Below, one piece after another: positions 49,601-62,170 of a stretch of 64,000 nt of DNA. The stretch comes from Enoplolaimus lenunculus (taxonomy: Eukaryota; Nematoda; Enoplea; Enoplida; Thoracostomopsidae). A program made the translations under genes and the position numbers. Below the pieces are notes generated by a model. The model was given only the letters and a program-made list of their open reading frames with translations, had not been told where the DNA came from and did not search any database. Location of the stretch: contig JASANG010000405.1 in assembly GCA_030248215.1 (NCBI GenBank), positions 32,657-96,656 of the forward strand, in the 5' to 3' direction. Each line of letters begins with the position of its first letter. Within the stretch, counting starts at the first letter, position 1.

Positions 49601-52600
49601 TATTACAGTTACAAGCAATCTAATTTCAGTTCGTTCTAAACGGTTTTCGGGTGGGAGAAATCTGATTATATTGTTTAAAAGTCTTCAAAACCGACAACTG
49701 AATAGTTATCTAACAGCTAATTTGCACATTAGCTTAGCTAATAAGCCTAAATTAGGGCTTTTTACATTATTTCCCTGCTTATTAAGGTTACTGAAGAGTT
49801 TTGGATGGAAGCAATAGGAATCTTCACGACCGATAATTAAATAGTTAGCTCATATATAGCTTATTGGCACATTAGCTTAATTAGTTAAGCCTAAATTAGG
49901 ACTTTTACGTGTCGCTGATTATTAGGGTTTCAAGGAGTCCAATTCAGTACTGAAGGGATATTGAGTGCGAGAAATCTGAATAAATTGTCTATAAACCTCC
50001 AAAACCGATCAGTGAATACTCAGCTAATAACTAAGTTGCATATTCGAATAATTGGAAAGTAAATGGGTCAAACTATTCGTTTGTGCTTTATAAGTTTGGA
50101 ACGACTGGTCAGTGACTGCCACCGGTTTGTAAGGTTGTTGGGGTAACCGCATGTACAATTTTAATATTGTGCAGTAGTTAATTTCTTTTTATAACTTTTA
50201 GTAATTTTCAAGGCTTTTTTAAACTGAGGAAATACGTACCGCGGTAAAAACACTCGTAACTTACTTGTGAAAATAATGCCCACACGCAAGCTTTCTAGCA
50301 CTATCAAGTAAATCCCAGCAAATCGCACATGCGTCGTCATTGAGATTCGCGAGCTCTTCGTTCGTTGCCATTGGATAACTGAAACAAAAATATATAAAGT
50401 TCTTCACGCGAAACTATTAGGCACCACACAACAACAAAAATAACAACAAAATAAAAACAGATGTTAAATTTTAGTGCTATATAAAATTCCAATATCAACG
50501 TTTGAACCCAGGTTTTTACAGCAAAAAACTACATATGCTACAAACAATTCCTGAATACACCTTTAAATAGAGTCGTATTTTCATACAGTAATTTCTATTT
50601 TCAGTATGTGATCATAAAGTCTGAAACAGCCACTATCCAGTGCATTACCGGATACGATTCGTCTTGCAATTTAAAACGATATTGCAATTACAATTCAAAA
50701 CAACAAAGCTGTTACAACTCAAAATTACATAGCTATTACAATTTGAAATTACATAGCTACTGCAATCTAAAAACAAATAGCTACTCAAACCTACTTTTCA
50801 TTGATATGAGCAATCACTCGTTGATTGTTTCGATGCCGTTTGAGCCAATGATCAATTTCGGTATAAAATCGACTCAGCTGCATACAAATTACTAAGCTTG
50901 CAACGCTTAAAAACATATTGCCCCATATCTAAAGCAAAAAATATGAAATATAACAGGATCATAACCGGCAGTAATTAAAATATGTAAACTTTCAATCTTA
51001 GTATAGTAGAGTCTCACCACTCCAGCTATGAAAACGCTGTGTAGTGTACGAATGATATTGTGAATACTACAAAACCACACTCTATAAAGATTGGGTTGCA
51101 GAAACATAACATAACTTGATTGCTGACTTAAGTCAATTAATGTAATGAGTTCAATTTAAACCCATTCAGAAAATTATTCCGGCGCTGTGTCTCAGGAGCA
51201 CATCTAAAAAGTCTGCTGTTCTCAAATTTGGCTTGGCAGAAATACATGTCCAAACATACCAACATATGCAAATGATGCATAAAATCTGTGAATAAAATCG
51301 CTAACTCAAACGTCAGCTCAACATGATACATTATCGAATTCCAACGCTCCCAACGAGAATCGCTGTACATATAAAAACTGTACCTGAAATAAATATTTTA
51401 TAAAGATTTATTTTGAAATTAGACACACAATATATTATGTTGTTACCTAACAATGATATAAAACCAAACTGTATGTATGTATGCCTGCTGCATATTGAAA
51501 TATACATAAAAAGAAGACCATTGGAATTCCTATTCCGGTCTGAATTTGTGTCAGAATTAGACTTCTATTCTTGTTTATGCGTCGGTAATATTCGACTATT
51601 TAAAAAATATTTTTATATAGTAGTTTTTTCCGTTGAAACGGTAGCAGAAAATCTTCCACTACATAATATACCAGTAGTAGTGGGACTACATGTATTGAGC
51701 GAAGCTCGAACACACGTAAGCAGTTAAGCTAATATGCAAATTAGTTATTAGCTAACTGTTCATTTATTGGTTTTCAAGACTTACAAACAATTTATTCAGA
51801 TTCCTCGCATTCGAAAACCCTTCAGTAACCCTAATAATTTGAAATATAATTTAAAAATCCATTATTTAGGCTTATCAATTAAGCAAATATGCAAAGTAGC
51901 TATTAGCTAACTATTCGATAATCGGTTTTGAAAGCTTGTAGACAATTTATTAAGATTCCTCGCACCCAAAAATCCTTTATTGCTGACATTAGATTCCTTG
52001 TAACCCTAATAATTAGTAGTATATTGCAAAAACGCTTAATTTAGGCTTATCAATAAAAACCTTCAGCAAGCCATAGTAATTATTGAAATAATTTAAAAAG
52101 TCCTAATTTTGTATTGTCAATTAAGCTAATATGCAAATTAGCTATTAGCTAACTACTCAATTATCGACTTTGGAGGTTTGTAAACAGTTTATTCAGATTC
52201 CTCGCACAGATAAACATTCAGTAAACCCTAATAATTATTGAAATAATTTATAAAAAGTCCTAGTTTTGTCTTGTCAATTAGACTAATGTGCAAATTAGCT
52301 ATTAGCTAACTATTCAATTATCGGTTTTGGAGATTTGTACACAATTTATTCAAATTCCTCGAACCTAAAAACCCTTTAGTCCTGAAATTACTCTGCTTTT
52401 AACTTTAATAATTAGTGAAATATTGTAAGAAGTCTTAATTTAGGCTTAATTAATTATACAAATTAGCATGTAGCTAATAAATGGCACAAAATTTTAAAAA
52501 CTCAATGCGAGGTTAACATCCTAAGATAATTGGCTTTCAAACAAAAAAGGTTATCAAAATCGGTTGAGCCGTTCTTGAGATTCTTTTCGAACGGACAAAC

Positions 52601-55600
52601 GAACGGACGGACATCCATCTTTCGACCCTAGAGTACAAAACATAAAACGCTTCGCGAATCGCGAAGTGTTTTATATTTGTGCTCGAGGGTCGAAAGGTGA
52701 GTGAATGTCCGCCCGTCCATCTGAAAAAACTCTCAGGAACCCCTGAACCGATTTTTATAAACTTTTTTGTTTGAAAGCCTGTCATCCCAAGGTGTTAACA
52801 TCGCACTGGTGTTTTAAAGTTGTACGCCGTGTAATAGCTACAGGCTAATTTGCATAATTGGTTAAGAATAAATTGGAACATTTTAAAATATTTAACTAAT
52901 TATTAGGGTTACAAGAACTGTAATTCCAGTTCTAAACGGTTTTTTCGCGTGAAGAATCTGAAATTGGTCTATATTTTTCAAAACCGATAATTGAATAGTT
53001 AGCTAATAGCTAATTTACATAAGTATTAGCATAATTGATAAGCCTAAATCAGGACTTTCTGCAGTATTTCACTAATTGCAAATTAGCTATTACGTAACTA
53101 ATAAATTATCGGTTTTAAAGGTTTGTAGACAGTTTATTCAGATTCCTCACACCCAAAAACCCTTAAGTGATGAAATTAGACTGCTTGTAACCCTAATAAT
53201 TAGTGACATATTGCACAAGGTTCTAATTTAGGCTTATCAATTAGCAGAAATTAATAAACCTAAATATTTCACTAATTCATTGTTTATTGTTAGGGTTGCT
53301 GAAGAGTTTTTGGGAGAGAGGAATCTAAATAAATTGTTTACTAACCTCCAAAATCGATAAATGAATAGTTGGCTAATAACTAATTGCATATTATTTTAAT
53401 TGCTATCTGTTCGAACTTCGCTCAATACATGTAGCCCCAATACGACTGGTTTTAAATAGACATTCCTGCCAAAAACGGCCAAAATTTAAACAAACCAACC
53501 TAACTTGTTATTCTGCCGATATATACGTTATTTTTTCCATTATTCAATCACAACTTACCGAATGAGATTAAACGTTGATCGGAATATCAAAATCATACAC
53601 TGAAACAAAAATATGTGTACATGCAACATCAGCATAGAACAATTTTTTGATAAAAGTAGCAGTTCTGGTAATATGCCACTTTGTTATATACCATTTTTGT
53701 TTTGCATTCATATTCTCCAGTTGAAGATCGACCTTGTTACTTTTATCAAACTCAAACATTGGAGGGAAAACAACTTACAAATTACATTAATATATTATCA
53801 TTATTGAAAACACAATGCCAAACATTTCTACTCCGAGTCTCAAACTTGCACAACACCTAGCAACAGTTAGTGACATACTTTGCTCTGTCTTTAACCGGTA
53901 AAGCAAGTTTGGTAAACAAATATCTAGGAATAATATCTATTTATGGCCACATAACTTGTCATATCAGCCAATTATTAATCTCTGATTTCCTCATTAAATA
54001 GCACTCACCTCCGCAGCAAGAAACGCTCCATAATTCCAGCTGACTTTATGTGAAATTATTGCTGCGACGACAAGCAACAAAAATGACGCACAAAGGGTGA
54101 ACCCGATTAACGCAATGATACGCATGGAAGGAGTGCCTGGTGACGACGACACCTAAAACTATATTTAATAACAAATCGCATGTCGTATGCACATGGGGGT
54201 GATATACACCTTTACGAAATTTCTGGGGAAACGAAATAAGTCAACTTTACAGACTTAAACAGTTTTTTCTCGCTCGCAACACTCGCTGACAAAATTTTTA
54301 ACATGTCGCTATACGCTTCCGAAATGAAATCTTGGCTGCGCCTTCGACAAATTGTACCATTGCGCCACAGTAAATACGTATCAAAAATCATTCGAGCACG
54401 GTTCAAACCAGAACTAAACTAAAGTAAATAGAAACCGAAAGGAAATCGTAGCAGCATATTTACTGTCCAATTCATATCGAAGTCGGAACTTAATTTTCGC
54501 GACAGTAGCAAATATAAACTTTAAGTAGATATAAAACACAGTTTGAATTCTGCATTTCAGTTCAAATGACATCTTACAACCATAGAACGATAATAAGGAC
54601 TTAAGTATATCCATGAAAGCGTATGACACAGCATAAACTTTGTTTTCTTTAATCTGTCAGTATGACACAAAATTACTTACGTATTTAAATCTATCGTGTG
54701 CAAGATTTGCGAGAATGTGAAAAAACCCAACAATTGCGAACCAAACCGACCATAGCAATACTTCATCCAAATATTGAACATTGAGGACCCCAAACAAAAA
54801 TATGAACTTGTAAAATGCAAAGTACCACAAGCGATCACGAAGTGCCTTAAAAATAATATGCACAGTTAAACAATAAGTGCGCCAAAGATACCAGAGCCTC
54901 TGTAGGTGATATCACACCTTGAAAATATGGGTTTTTACTATTTATATTTTTAAATCACCCTCCCGCATCCTTCTCTCATTCCAGAGCGCCCTGGGCTCTC
55001 AATTAGTTATCTTTTTCTTTTTTACAATTGTCTACGCTGGCCTTAATCTGTGCCGCGTGTGTAAAACGTTCTAAAACAATATTCTAAAAATTATTCTACA
55101 CAAATTATTATCAATACCTAAAACCAACCCAAAAAAGTTCAGCTGTAAGAACCTTTAGTTAGTTATGCTTTGCACGAGTTGATTATATAGCCTCTTCCCC
55201 GTTCCGAGTATTGTGTCCTCCAACTGATGTATCCCCCGATTGGATATTGTTCCGGGTAATTGGTGAGTATTTTGGTATATTTTGGCGACTGGCTCGGGGA
55301 GCAGTCGTATTAACTGCGTTTTACGGCAAGCTGTACGCAGCAGCATTCTTTGGCTTAGGCGCAATTGGGTCCTTTCTTACCACGGCAATTACGCTTGAGC
55401 ACTGCGAAGCCGACATTTTATATCACAAAAGGAACATTGTGTTGGTCGGAAATTGTTACGTAGTCTCACAAATTAGAGTTTAATGATAGCAATTCCTGTT
55501 ATGCGCACAACCATTTAACCTTTTAAAACCTATTGTTCTAGAACAAAAATCACTGCATATTTTAACTGTCAATTAATTTGTGCCTGAATTTGCTGCTTTA

Positions 55601-56226
55601 TTTTATATTTTACTCGTTGCACTTAAATTCTGTATAAACGTTTCAAAATCAGTGCGTTTCCCGCCGAGCGATCAATTTTTGTTGAAGTAGGAACCCCAGT
55701 CCGTTGAAAATCCCAATAGCGAACCCTATGAGTAGAGAAATGACAAAGCACATAATCCACCAACCCTATCCAACGTAAATCGGAAATCGACAGCCACTTG
55801 CTACCTATGGAAATATGTACTAAACATACATTAACTTAACAACAAGGGCACTATGCATAATACCCGCGTCAAGCGTTTAATTACCTGTTGCTCTGAATGT
55901 CGCAAACGACCAAACACATTAATTTGAACAAGTTTCCCAATCAGCAACAGTAAACAGCAAGCCGAATTGACGTTAACCCATATGCAAAACTGATCCGACA
56001 ACACATAATAGAGCATTTGCACGACCACCTGCGAGTGTACCCATGTTTTTGTTGAGTTCAACAGCTCCGACTCGGCCATTCGAGCGGCAAATTCCACCCG
56101 CCACTGTTCGTCATCTGTTGTCACACGGTACGCATAATATGTAGATATTGCCAGAAGCGTAATGCTAATGGCAACATAATTGCGCACACTTGGCAAGGGA
56201 AAACGTTCGAAGAAATATACCGGCAT
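43700..56226 (-). CDS. AMFR: Autocrine motility factor receptor / gp78, ER-membrane RING E3 ubiquitin ligase, fourteen exons
   Basis: Exons 56226-55885, 54845-54681, 54152-54009, 53599-53559, 51383-51260, 50928-50795, 50378-50265, 49251-48857, 48370-48222, 47636-47505, 46099-46061, 45255-45119, 44735-44322 and 43769-43700 join in phase into 799 codons (human 643). The start MPVYFFERFPLPSVRNY matches the family N-terminus. The multi-span membrane region covers about 1-310 (LLLIGKLVQINVFGRLRHSE; FYKFIFLFGVLNVQ; DFMHHLHML). The RING spans 334-371 (CAIC, CGHYFHNWCLRSWL, CPTC), followed by a Gly-rich insert of about 85 residues, SSWLPSFSVEV, a CUE domain near 530-575 (IVEMFPGV), an E2-binding-like SDEREHILTDRKRLL, and a VIM-like C-terminus (LREAIAAAKKTK). 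Family role: with UBE2G2 and p97/VCP it ubiquitinates ER-associated degradation substrates. The extra length lies in the insert and the acidic/Ser linker. Confidence 0.95.
46790..47470. mobile_element. Two tandem relatives of the hAT-type MITE in AMFR intron 10
   Basis: Two segments share GCAGCAAGATGT, GACCACAACC and CCGTAACCGG-like words. The first ends TATCCGGTCGCACCCT, close to the end of the 28.1-kb element. Boundaries are approximate and no clean target duplication is seen. Confidence 0.5.
47895..48200 (-). other. Unassigned open frame in AMFR intron 9
   Basis: The frame runs into a stop after SPFGKK and contains GQFDEQIIANVLQNSQFMNV. Composition is more protein-like than most intronic frames here. 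It cannot join exon 9 in phase using the AG sites I can see, because those reach a stop within a few codons. It may be a decayed retrocopy or chance. Confidence 0.25.
49321..50070. mobile_element. One-armed Foldback-type element in AMFR intron 7
   Basis: It starts near GACGTTTCTCGAAGCGTTTT (the core end) and then has TACTCGCGGGTCGAAAGG. Roughly four copies follow of a unit of about 170 bp containing AGTTAAGCCTAAATTAGGAC and ATTATTAGGGTT. The same unit builds the full palindromic element at 51.7-53.4 kb. It lies between the two exons that encode the RING. Confidence 0.65.
50665..50785. repeat. 24-bp tandem repeat in AMFR intron 6
   Basis: Four or five units of the form TACAATTTGAAATTACATAG then CTA are present, starting about 10 bp beyond the exon 6 donor. 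It is mirrored at 62.53-62.65 kb in the second arm. Confidence 0.75.
51681..53440. mobile_element. Foldback-type palindromic element in AMFR intron 4
   Basis: The ends are inverted copies (GGACTACATGTATTGAGCGA on the left; inverted GGGCTACATGTATTGAGCGA on the right). Both arms consist of diverged repeats of about 170 bp and meet at 52630-52690, where AAACGCTTCGCGAATCGCGA forms the hairpin tip. Arm-length inverted repeats made of internal tandem units are characteristic of Foldback/Galileo-like elements. No transposase is encoded. Confidence 0.8.
55155..55483. other. Unassigned open region in AMFR intron 1
   Basis: The plus frame (TTG at 55211 to the stop at 55481-55483) is hydrophobic in the middle (AFYGKLYAAAFFGLGAIGSF) but has no ATG. 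The minus frame 55364-55155 is hydrophilic, and a minus ATG (MSASQCSSVIAV) is followed by a GTAAGA donor-like site. I recognise neither and cannot choose a strand. Conservation in the second arm is not informative because the arms are nearly identical. Confidence 0.25.
55597..55602 (-). promoter_or_regulatory. AATAAA after the candidate alternative AMFR exon
   Basis: The hexamer lies on the minus strand 47 bp past the stop codon of the candidate exon and would permit premature polyadenylation in AMFR intron 1. Confidence 0.4.
55649..55765 (-). CDS. Candidate alternative terminal exon of AMFR (short transmembrane tail)
   Basis: Within AMFR intron 1, after an AG (GTTGGATAG), 38 codons read GWWIMCFVISLLIGFAIGIF and end LIARRETH with a stop. 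The frame is phase 0, which matches the end of AMFR exon 1. The hydrophobic run with G-x-x-x-G spacing looks like one membrane helix with a basic cytosolic tail. AATAAA (minus strand, 55597-55602) follows the stop by about 47 bp. Splicing from exon 1 would give a protein of about 152 residues without RING or CUE. The acceptor's pyrimidine tract is weak. It could also be the last exon of a separate nested gene. Confidence 0.45.
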   Translation of the reverse strand, partial: GWWIMCFVISLLIGFAIGIFNGLGFLLQQKLIARRETH

Positions 56227-56808
56227 TCTAGCCACTTACACAAAATTGAAAGAGTAAACTAACGATTTAACAAATTACATAGCGAGTATGTATTTCACTA
56301 AAAAGAAATTTATCATTTTAAGCAGGAACCGTACAACTTCTAAACCAGAAATTAAGAGGAATTGTTCTGTTTCGAGATCAGCAAGTTCATTGCTCCCCAA
56401 CATAAACAGCTATGACAAGTTGCCAAAAACCAAAACATAATAATGCATAAAAAACCTTGAGCATGTTTGTACAATTATGTTGCAAATTCAACCAGATACA
56501 ACTAGCATAGTAATTTAGTTCACTTACAAATTGCTGGTATCGCAATAGAATATATTGTGGTTTTCCCCAGTATTGATATCATCAAATTTCCCTTTATTAT
56601 CAACACTTCAACAGACCTAAATGCGTAAAGTAACTGTTTGAATGTTTGACAATTGCATGCTGCAAAGTGGTATGGTGTGATATAACCGAAAATATGTATA
56701 TGTTTGCTAGGGGTGTATACAAGGAGAGATAGGGAGAAAGTCCCATGTATACTTGACTGCCGTCTCAAAATCCCACCGTCCCTGCGAGAAAATTGATAGC
56801 TTTGGTTT

Positions 56809-58243
56809 GGTGGGATTTGGGGATTTTGGGATTTTGGGAATTTGTGACTTCAAAAGAATTCATTGCAAGCAATTCCTTTGGCTTAGTCTCAGGCTTTAGG
56901 CTTAGAAGTCTATATAAACTTTATAGATACCTTAGCCTTAGGCTTAGGCATCGACATAGGCTACGGCTTAGGCTTTGGCTTAAGCAGTGATTTAGGCTTA
57001 GGCTTTAGACATGGGCTTAGGCTTATAGGCAGTGGCTTTGGAAATAGGCTTTGGCAAATCATAAAATGACTCACAGGCTAAATCTTAGGCTTAGGCTCTC
57101 ACGCTTAGGTTGAGGCTTGGGCTTAGGTTTAGGCTTTTGGAGCAGGCTTAGGCTTTGGTTAAGCACAGATTAGGCCGTAAATGGCATAGGTTTAGGCTTT
57201 AAAAACAGGCTTTGGTTTAAACCTAGACAGATCCTAAACGACCCTTGGGCTAAATTTTAGGCTTAGGCGTGGGCTTAGGTTTAGGTCTAGGCTTAGGCTT
57301 CAGCAGCTTCCCACCTTCCACCACATACCGAAATCCCAATATCTCATACGCTTAGGCTTAGGTTTAGCCTTGGGCTAAGATTTAGGCTTAGGCTTTATGA
57401 GCAGGCTCTAGTTAAGCATAGATTAGATATTAAATGACTCTTAGACTAAACCCTTGGCTTAGGTTAGGCTTAAGCTTAGGCTTAGGCTTAGGCTTAGGCT
57501 GAGGCTTTAGAAATAGGCTTTGATTTATCTTTAGGCTTAAGCTTAAACTTGGGCTTTAGGCTCAGACATAGGTTTAGGCCTAGGCTTTAGGAGCACCCCA
57601 CCTTCGACCATATTCCGAAATACCAAAATGCCACCTTCGACCATTTCCCGAAATCCCAAAATCCCACCTTCCACCATATCCCTAAATCCCAAAATCCCAC
57701 CCCCTTTCCCATTCCAAACCAAACCCAAAACCACCACGCCCAACGAAACCCAAAATCCCAAAACAACATCGACCAATCCCGAACCGCAAAACCCACCCCC
57801 CCCCCAACCCAAAACGCCCAGAAAGAAGGCTCCCGAAACGCCCCTTCTTCAAACGTAAAAAAACCTCCAGAAAAAAAACGGAAAAAAATTAGATATGAAA
57901 AACCTTTCGAAAAAAAAAAAATATAAATATTAAAAAGAAAAAAATCTTAAAATAAATTTAAAGAAATTCATTTTCCTAACATTAAAACCAGCCTTAAATG
58001 CTTTTAAATCATTACATTAGAATCACCGCTTATGATTTTATTCGGAAAATCTAACAACATTCCATCTATCTTTAAACATTTATCACCCCTCCCCCTCCAA
58101 CCCTCCCCTCCCCGCCCCTCACCGGCTCACAACACTTCAACCACCTCTACAATTCACTATATTAACCTCAAATTTAATATTATATTTTATACTATTCAAT
58201 AAGCCCAAACTAACTACCCTCCACCCCAACACAAAACCAAACA
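56809..58243. repeat. Low-complexity loop of the inverted duplication
   Basis: Positions 56870-57590 are dominated by irregular TTAGGCTTAGG-type repeats, with one clean run of about six TTAGGC units near 57475-57510. Positions 57590-57770 repeat CCACCTTCGACCAT...CCGAAATCCCAAAAT, and 57770-57800 is C-rich. The rest is AT-rich. There is no gene; open frames encode only Gly/Trp or Pro/Thr repeats. Confidence 0.8.
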
Positions 58244-61200
58244 AACCAAAGCTATCAATTTTCTCGCAGGGGACGGTGGGATTTTGAGACGGCAGTCAAG
58301 TATACATGGGACTTTCTCTTCTTCCTCCCTCTCTGTATACACCCCTAGCAAACATATACATATGTGTTTCGGTTATATCACACCATACCACTTTGCAGCA
58401 TGCAATTGTCAAACATTCAAACAGTTACTTTACGCATTTAGGTATACTGTTGAGTGTGATAATAAAGGGAAATTTGATGATATCAATACTGGGGAAAACC
58501 AAATATATTCTATTGCGATACCAGCAATTTGTAAGTGAACTAAATTACTATGCTAGTTTATCTGGTTTGAATTTGCAACATAATTGTACAAACATGTAAA
58601 GGTTTTTTATGCATTATTATGTTTTGGTTTTTGCAACTTTCATAGCTTTTATGTTGGGGGCAATGAACTTGCTATCTCGAAACAGAACAATTCCTCTTAA
58701 TTTCTGGTTTAGAAGTTGTACGGTTCCTGCTTAAATGATAAATTTCTTTTTAGTGAAATACATACTCGCTATGTAATTTGTTAAATCGTTAGTTTCCTCT
58801 TTCAATTTTGTGTAAGTGGCTAGAATGCCGGTATATTTCTTCGAACGTTTTCCTTGCCAAGTGTGCGCAATTATGTTGCCATTAGCATTACGCTTCTGGC
58901 AATATCTACATATTATGCGTACCGTGTGACAACAGATGACGAACAGTGGCGGGTGGATTTTGCTGCTCGAATGGCCGAGTCGGAGCTCTTGAACTCAACA
59001 AAAACTGGTACACTCGCAGGTGGTCGTCAAATGCTCTATTATGTGTTGTCAGATCAGTTTTGCATATGGGTTAACGTCAATTCGGCTTGCTGTTTACTGT
59101 TGCTGATTGGGAAACTTGTTCATATTAATGTGTTTGGTCGTTTGCGATCATTCAGAGCAACAGGTAATTAAACGCTTGACGCGGGTATTATGCATAGTGC
59201 CCTTGTTGTTAAGTTAATGTATGTTTAGTACAGTATTTCCATAGGTAGGCAAGTGGCTGTCGATTTCCGATTTACGTTGGATAGGGTTGGTGGATTATGT
59301 GCTTTGTCATTTCTCTATCTCATAGGGTTCGCTATTGGGATTTTTCAACGGACTGGGGTTCCTACTTCAACAAAAATTGATCGCTCGGCGAGAAACGCAG
59401 CTTATTTTGAAACGTTTATACAGAATTTAAGTGCAACGAGTAAAATATAAAATAAAGCAGCAAATTCAGGCACAAATTAATTGACAGTTAAAATATGCAG
59501 TGATTTTTGTTCTAGAACAATAGGTTTTAAAAGGTTAAATGGTTGTGCGCATAACAGGAATTGCTATCATTAAACTCTAATTTGTGAGACTACGTAACAA
59601 TTTCCGACCAACACAATGTTCCTTTTGTGATATAAAATGTCGGCTTCGCAGTGCTCAAGCGTAATTGCCGTGGTAAGAAAGGACCCAATTGCGCCTAAGC
59701 CAAAGAATGCTGCTGCGTACAGCTTGCCGTAAAACGCAGTTAATACGACTGCTCCCCGAGCCAGTCGCCAAAATATACCAAAATACTCACCAATTACCCG
59801 GAACAATATCCAATCGGGGGATACATCAGTTGGAGGACACAATACTCGGAACGGGGAAGAGGCTATATAATCAACTCGTGCAAAGCATAACTAACTAAAG
59901 GTTCTTACAGCTGAACTTTTTTGGGTTGGTTTTAGGTATTGATAATAATTTGTGTAGAATAATTTTTAGAATATTGTTTTAGAACGTTTTACACACGCGG
60001 CACAGATTAAGGCCAGCGTAGACAATTGTAAAAAAGAAAAAGATAACTAATTGAGAGCCCAGGGCGCTCTGGAATGAGAGAAGGATGCGGGAGGGTGATT
60101 AAAAAATATAAATAGTAAAAACCCATATTTTCAAGGTGTGATATCACCTACAGAGGCTCTGGTATCTTTGGCGCACTTATTGTTTAACTGTGCATATTAT
60201 TTTTAAGGCACTTCGTGATCGCTTGTGGTACTTTGCATTTTACAAGTTCATATTTTTGTTTGGGGTCCTCAATGTTCAATATTTGGATGAAGTATTGCTA
60301 TGGTCGGTTTGGTTCGCAATTGTTGGGTTTTTTCACATTCTCGCAAATCTTGCACACGATAGATTTAAATACGTAAGTAATTTTGTGTCATACTGACAGA
60401 TTAAAGAAAACAAAGTTTATGCTGTGTCATACGCTTTCATGGATATACTTAAGTCCTTATTATCGTTCTATGGTTGTAAGATGTCATTTGAACTGAAATA
60501 CAGAATTCAAACTGTGTTTTATATCTACTTTAAAGTTTATATTTGCTACTGTCGCGAAAATTAAGTTCCGACTTCGATATGAATTGGACAGTAAATATGC
60601 TGCTACGATTTCCTTTCGGTTTCTATTTACTTTAGTTTAGTTTGGTTTGAACCGTGCTCGAATGATTTTTGATACGTATTTACTGTGGCGCAATGGTACA
60701 ATTTGTCGAAGGCGCAGCCAAGATTTCATTTTCGGAAAGCGTATAGCGACATGTTAAAAATTTTGTCAGCGAGTGTTGCGAGCGAGAAAAAACTGTTTAA
60801 GTCTTTAAAGTTGACTTATTTCGTTTCCCCAGAAATTTCGTAAGGTGTATATCACCCCCATGTGCATACGACATGCGATTTGTTATTAAATATAGTTTTA
60901 GGTGTCGTCGTCACCAGGCACTCCTTCCATGCGTATCATTGCGTTAATCGGGTTCACCCTTTGTGCGTCATTTTTGTTGCTTGTCGTCGCAGCAATAATT
61001 TCACATAAAGTCAGCTGGAATTATGGAGCGTTTCTTGCTGCGGAGGTGAGTGCTATTTAATGAGGAAATCAGAGATTAAATAATTTGCTGATATGACAAG
61101 TTATGTGGCCATAAATAGATATTATTCCTAGATATTTGTTTACCAAACTTGCTTTACCGGTTAAAGACAGAGCAAAGTATGTCACTAACTGTTGCTAGGT

Positions 61201-61620
61201 GTTGTGCAAGTTTGAGACTCGGAGTAGAAATGTTTGGCATTGTGTTTTCAATAATGATAATATATTAATGTAATTTGTAAGTTGTTTTCCCTCCAATGTT
61301 TGAGTTTGATAAAAGTAACAAGGTCGATATCTTCAACTGGAGAATATGAAATGACAAAACAAAAATGGTATATAACAAAGTGGCATATTACCAGAACTGC
61401 TACTCTTTATCAAAAAATTGTTCTATGCTGATGTTGCATGTACACATATTTTTGTTTCAGTGTATGATTTTGATATTCCTATCAACGTTTAATCTCATTC
61501 GGTAAGTTGTGATTGAATAATGGGAAAAAATAACGTATATATCGGCAGAATAACAAGTTAGGTTGGTTTGTTTAAATTTTGGCCGTTTTTGGCAGGAATG
61601 TCTATTTAAAACCAGTCGTA

Positions 61621-61898
61621 TTGGGGCTACATGTATTGAGCGAAGTTCGAACAGAGTAGCAATTAAAATAATATGCTATTAGTTATTAGCCAACTATTCA
61701 TTTATCGATTTTGGAGGTTAGTAAACAATTTATTTAGATTCCTCTCTCCCAAAAAAACTCTTCAGCAACCCTAACAATAAACAATGAATTAGCGAAATAT
61801 TTAGGTTTATTAATTTCTGCTAATTGATAAGCCTAAATTAGAACCTTGTGCAATATGTCACTAATTATTAGGGTTACAAGCAGTCTAATTTTATCACT

Positions 61899-61901
<3 letters not shown>
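61621..61901. mobile_element. Remnant of the Foldback element in the right arm
   Basis: GGGGCTACATGTATTGAGCG and one tandem unit of the element are present. The sequence then breaks into a homopolymer. It corresponds to 53440-53170 of the left arm. Confidence 0.75.

Positions 61902-62170
<269 letters not shown>

Larger units (their letters stand above)
49321..56808. repeat. Left arm of a large inverted duplication
   Basis: This stretch recurs inverted at 58244-64000. The inner junction is sharp: TGATAGCTTTGGTTT at 56794-56808 pairs with AAACCAAAGCTATCA beginning at 58244. It carries AMFR exons 1-7 with intact reading frames. Confidence 0.9.

Noticed and set aside
57543-57858. Gly/Trp- or Pro/Thr-rich proteins in the palindrome loop
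   Set aside because: They are low-complexity repeat translations in opposite strands of the same tract.
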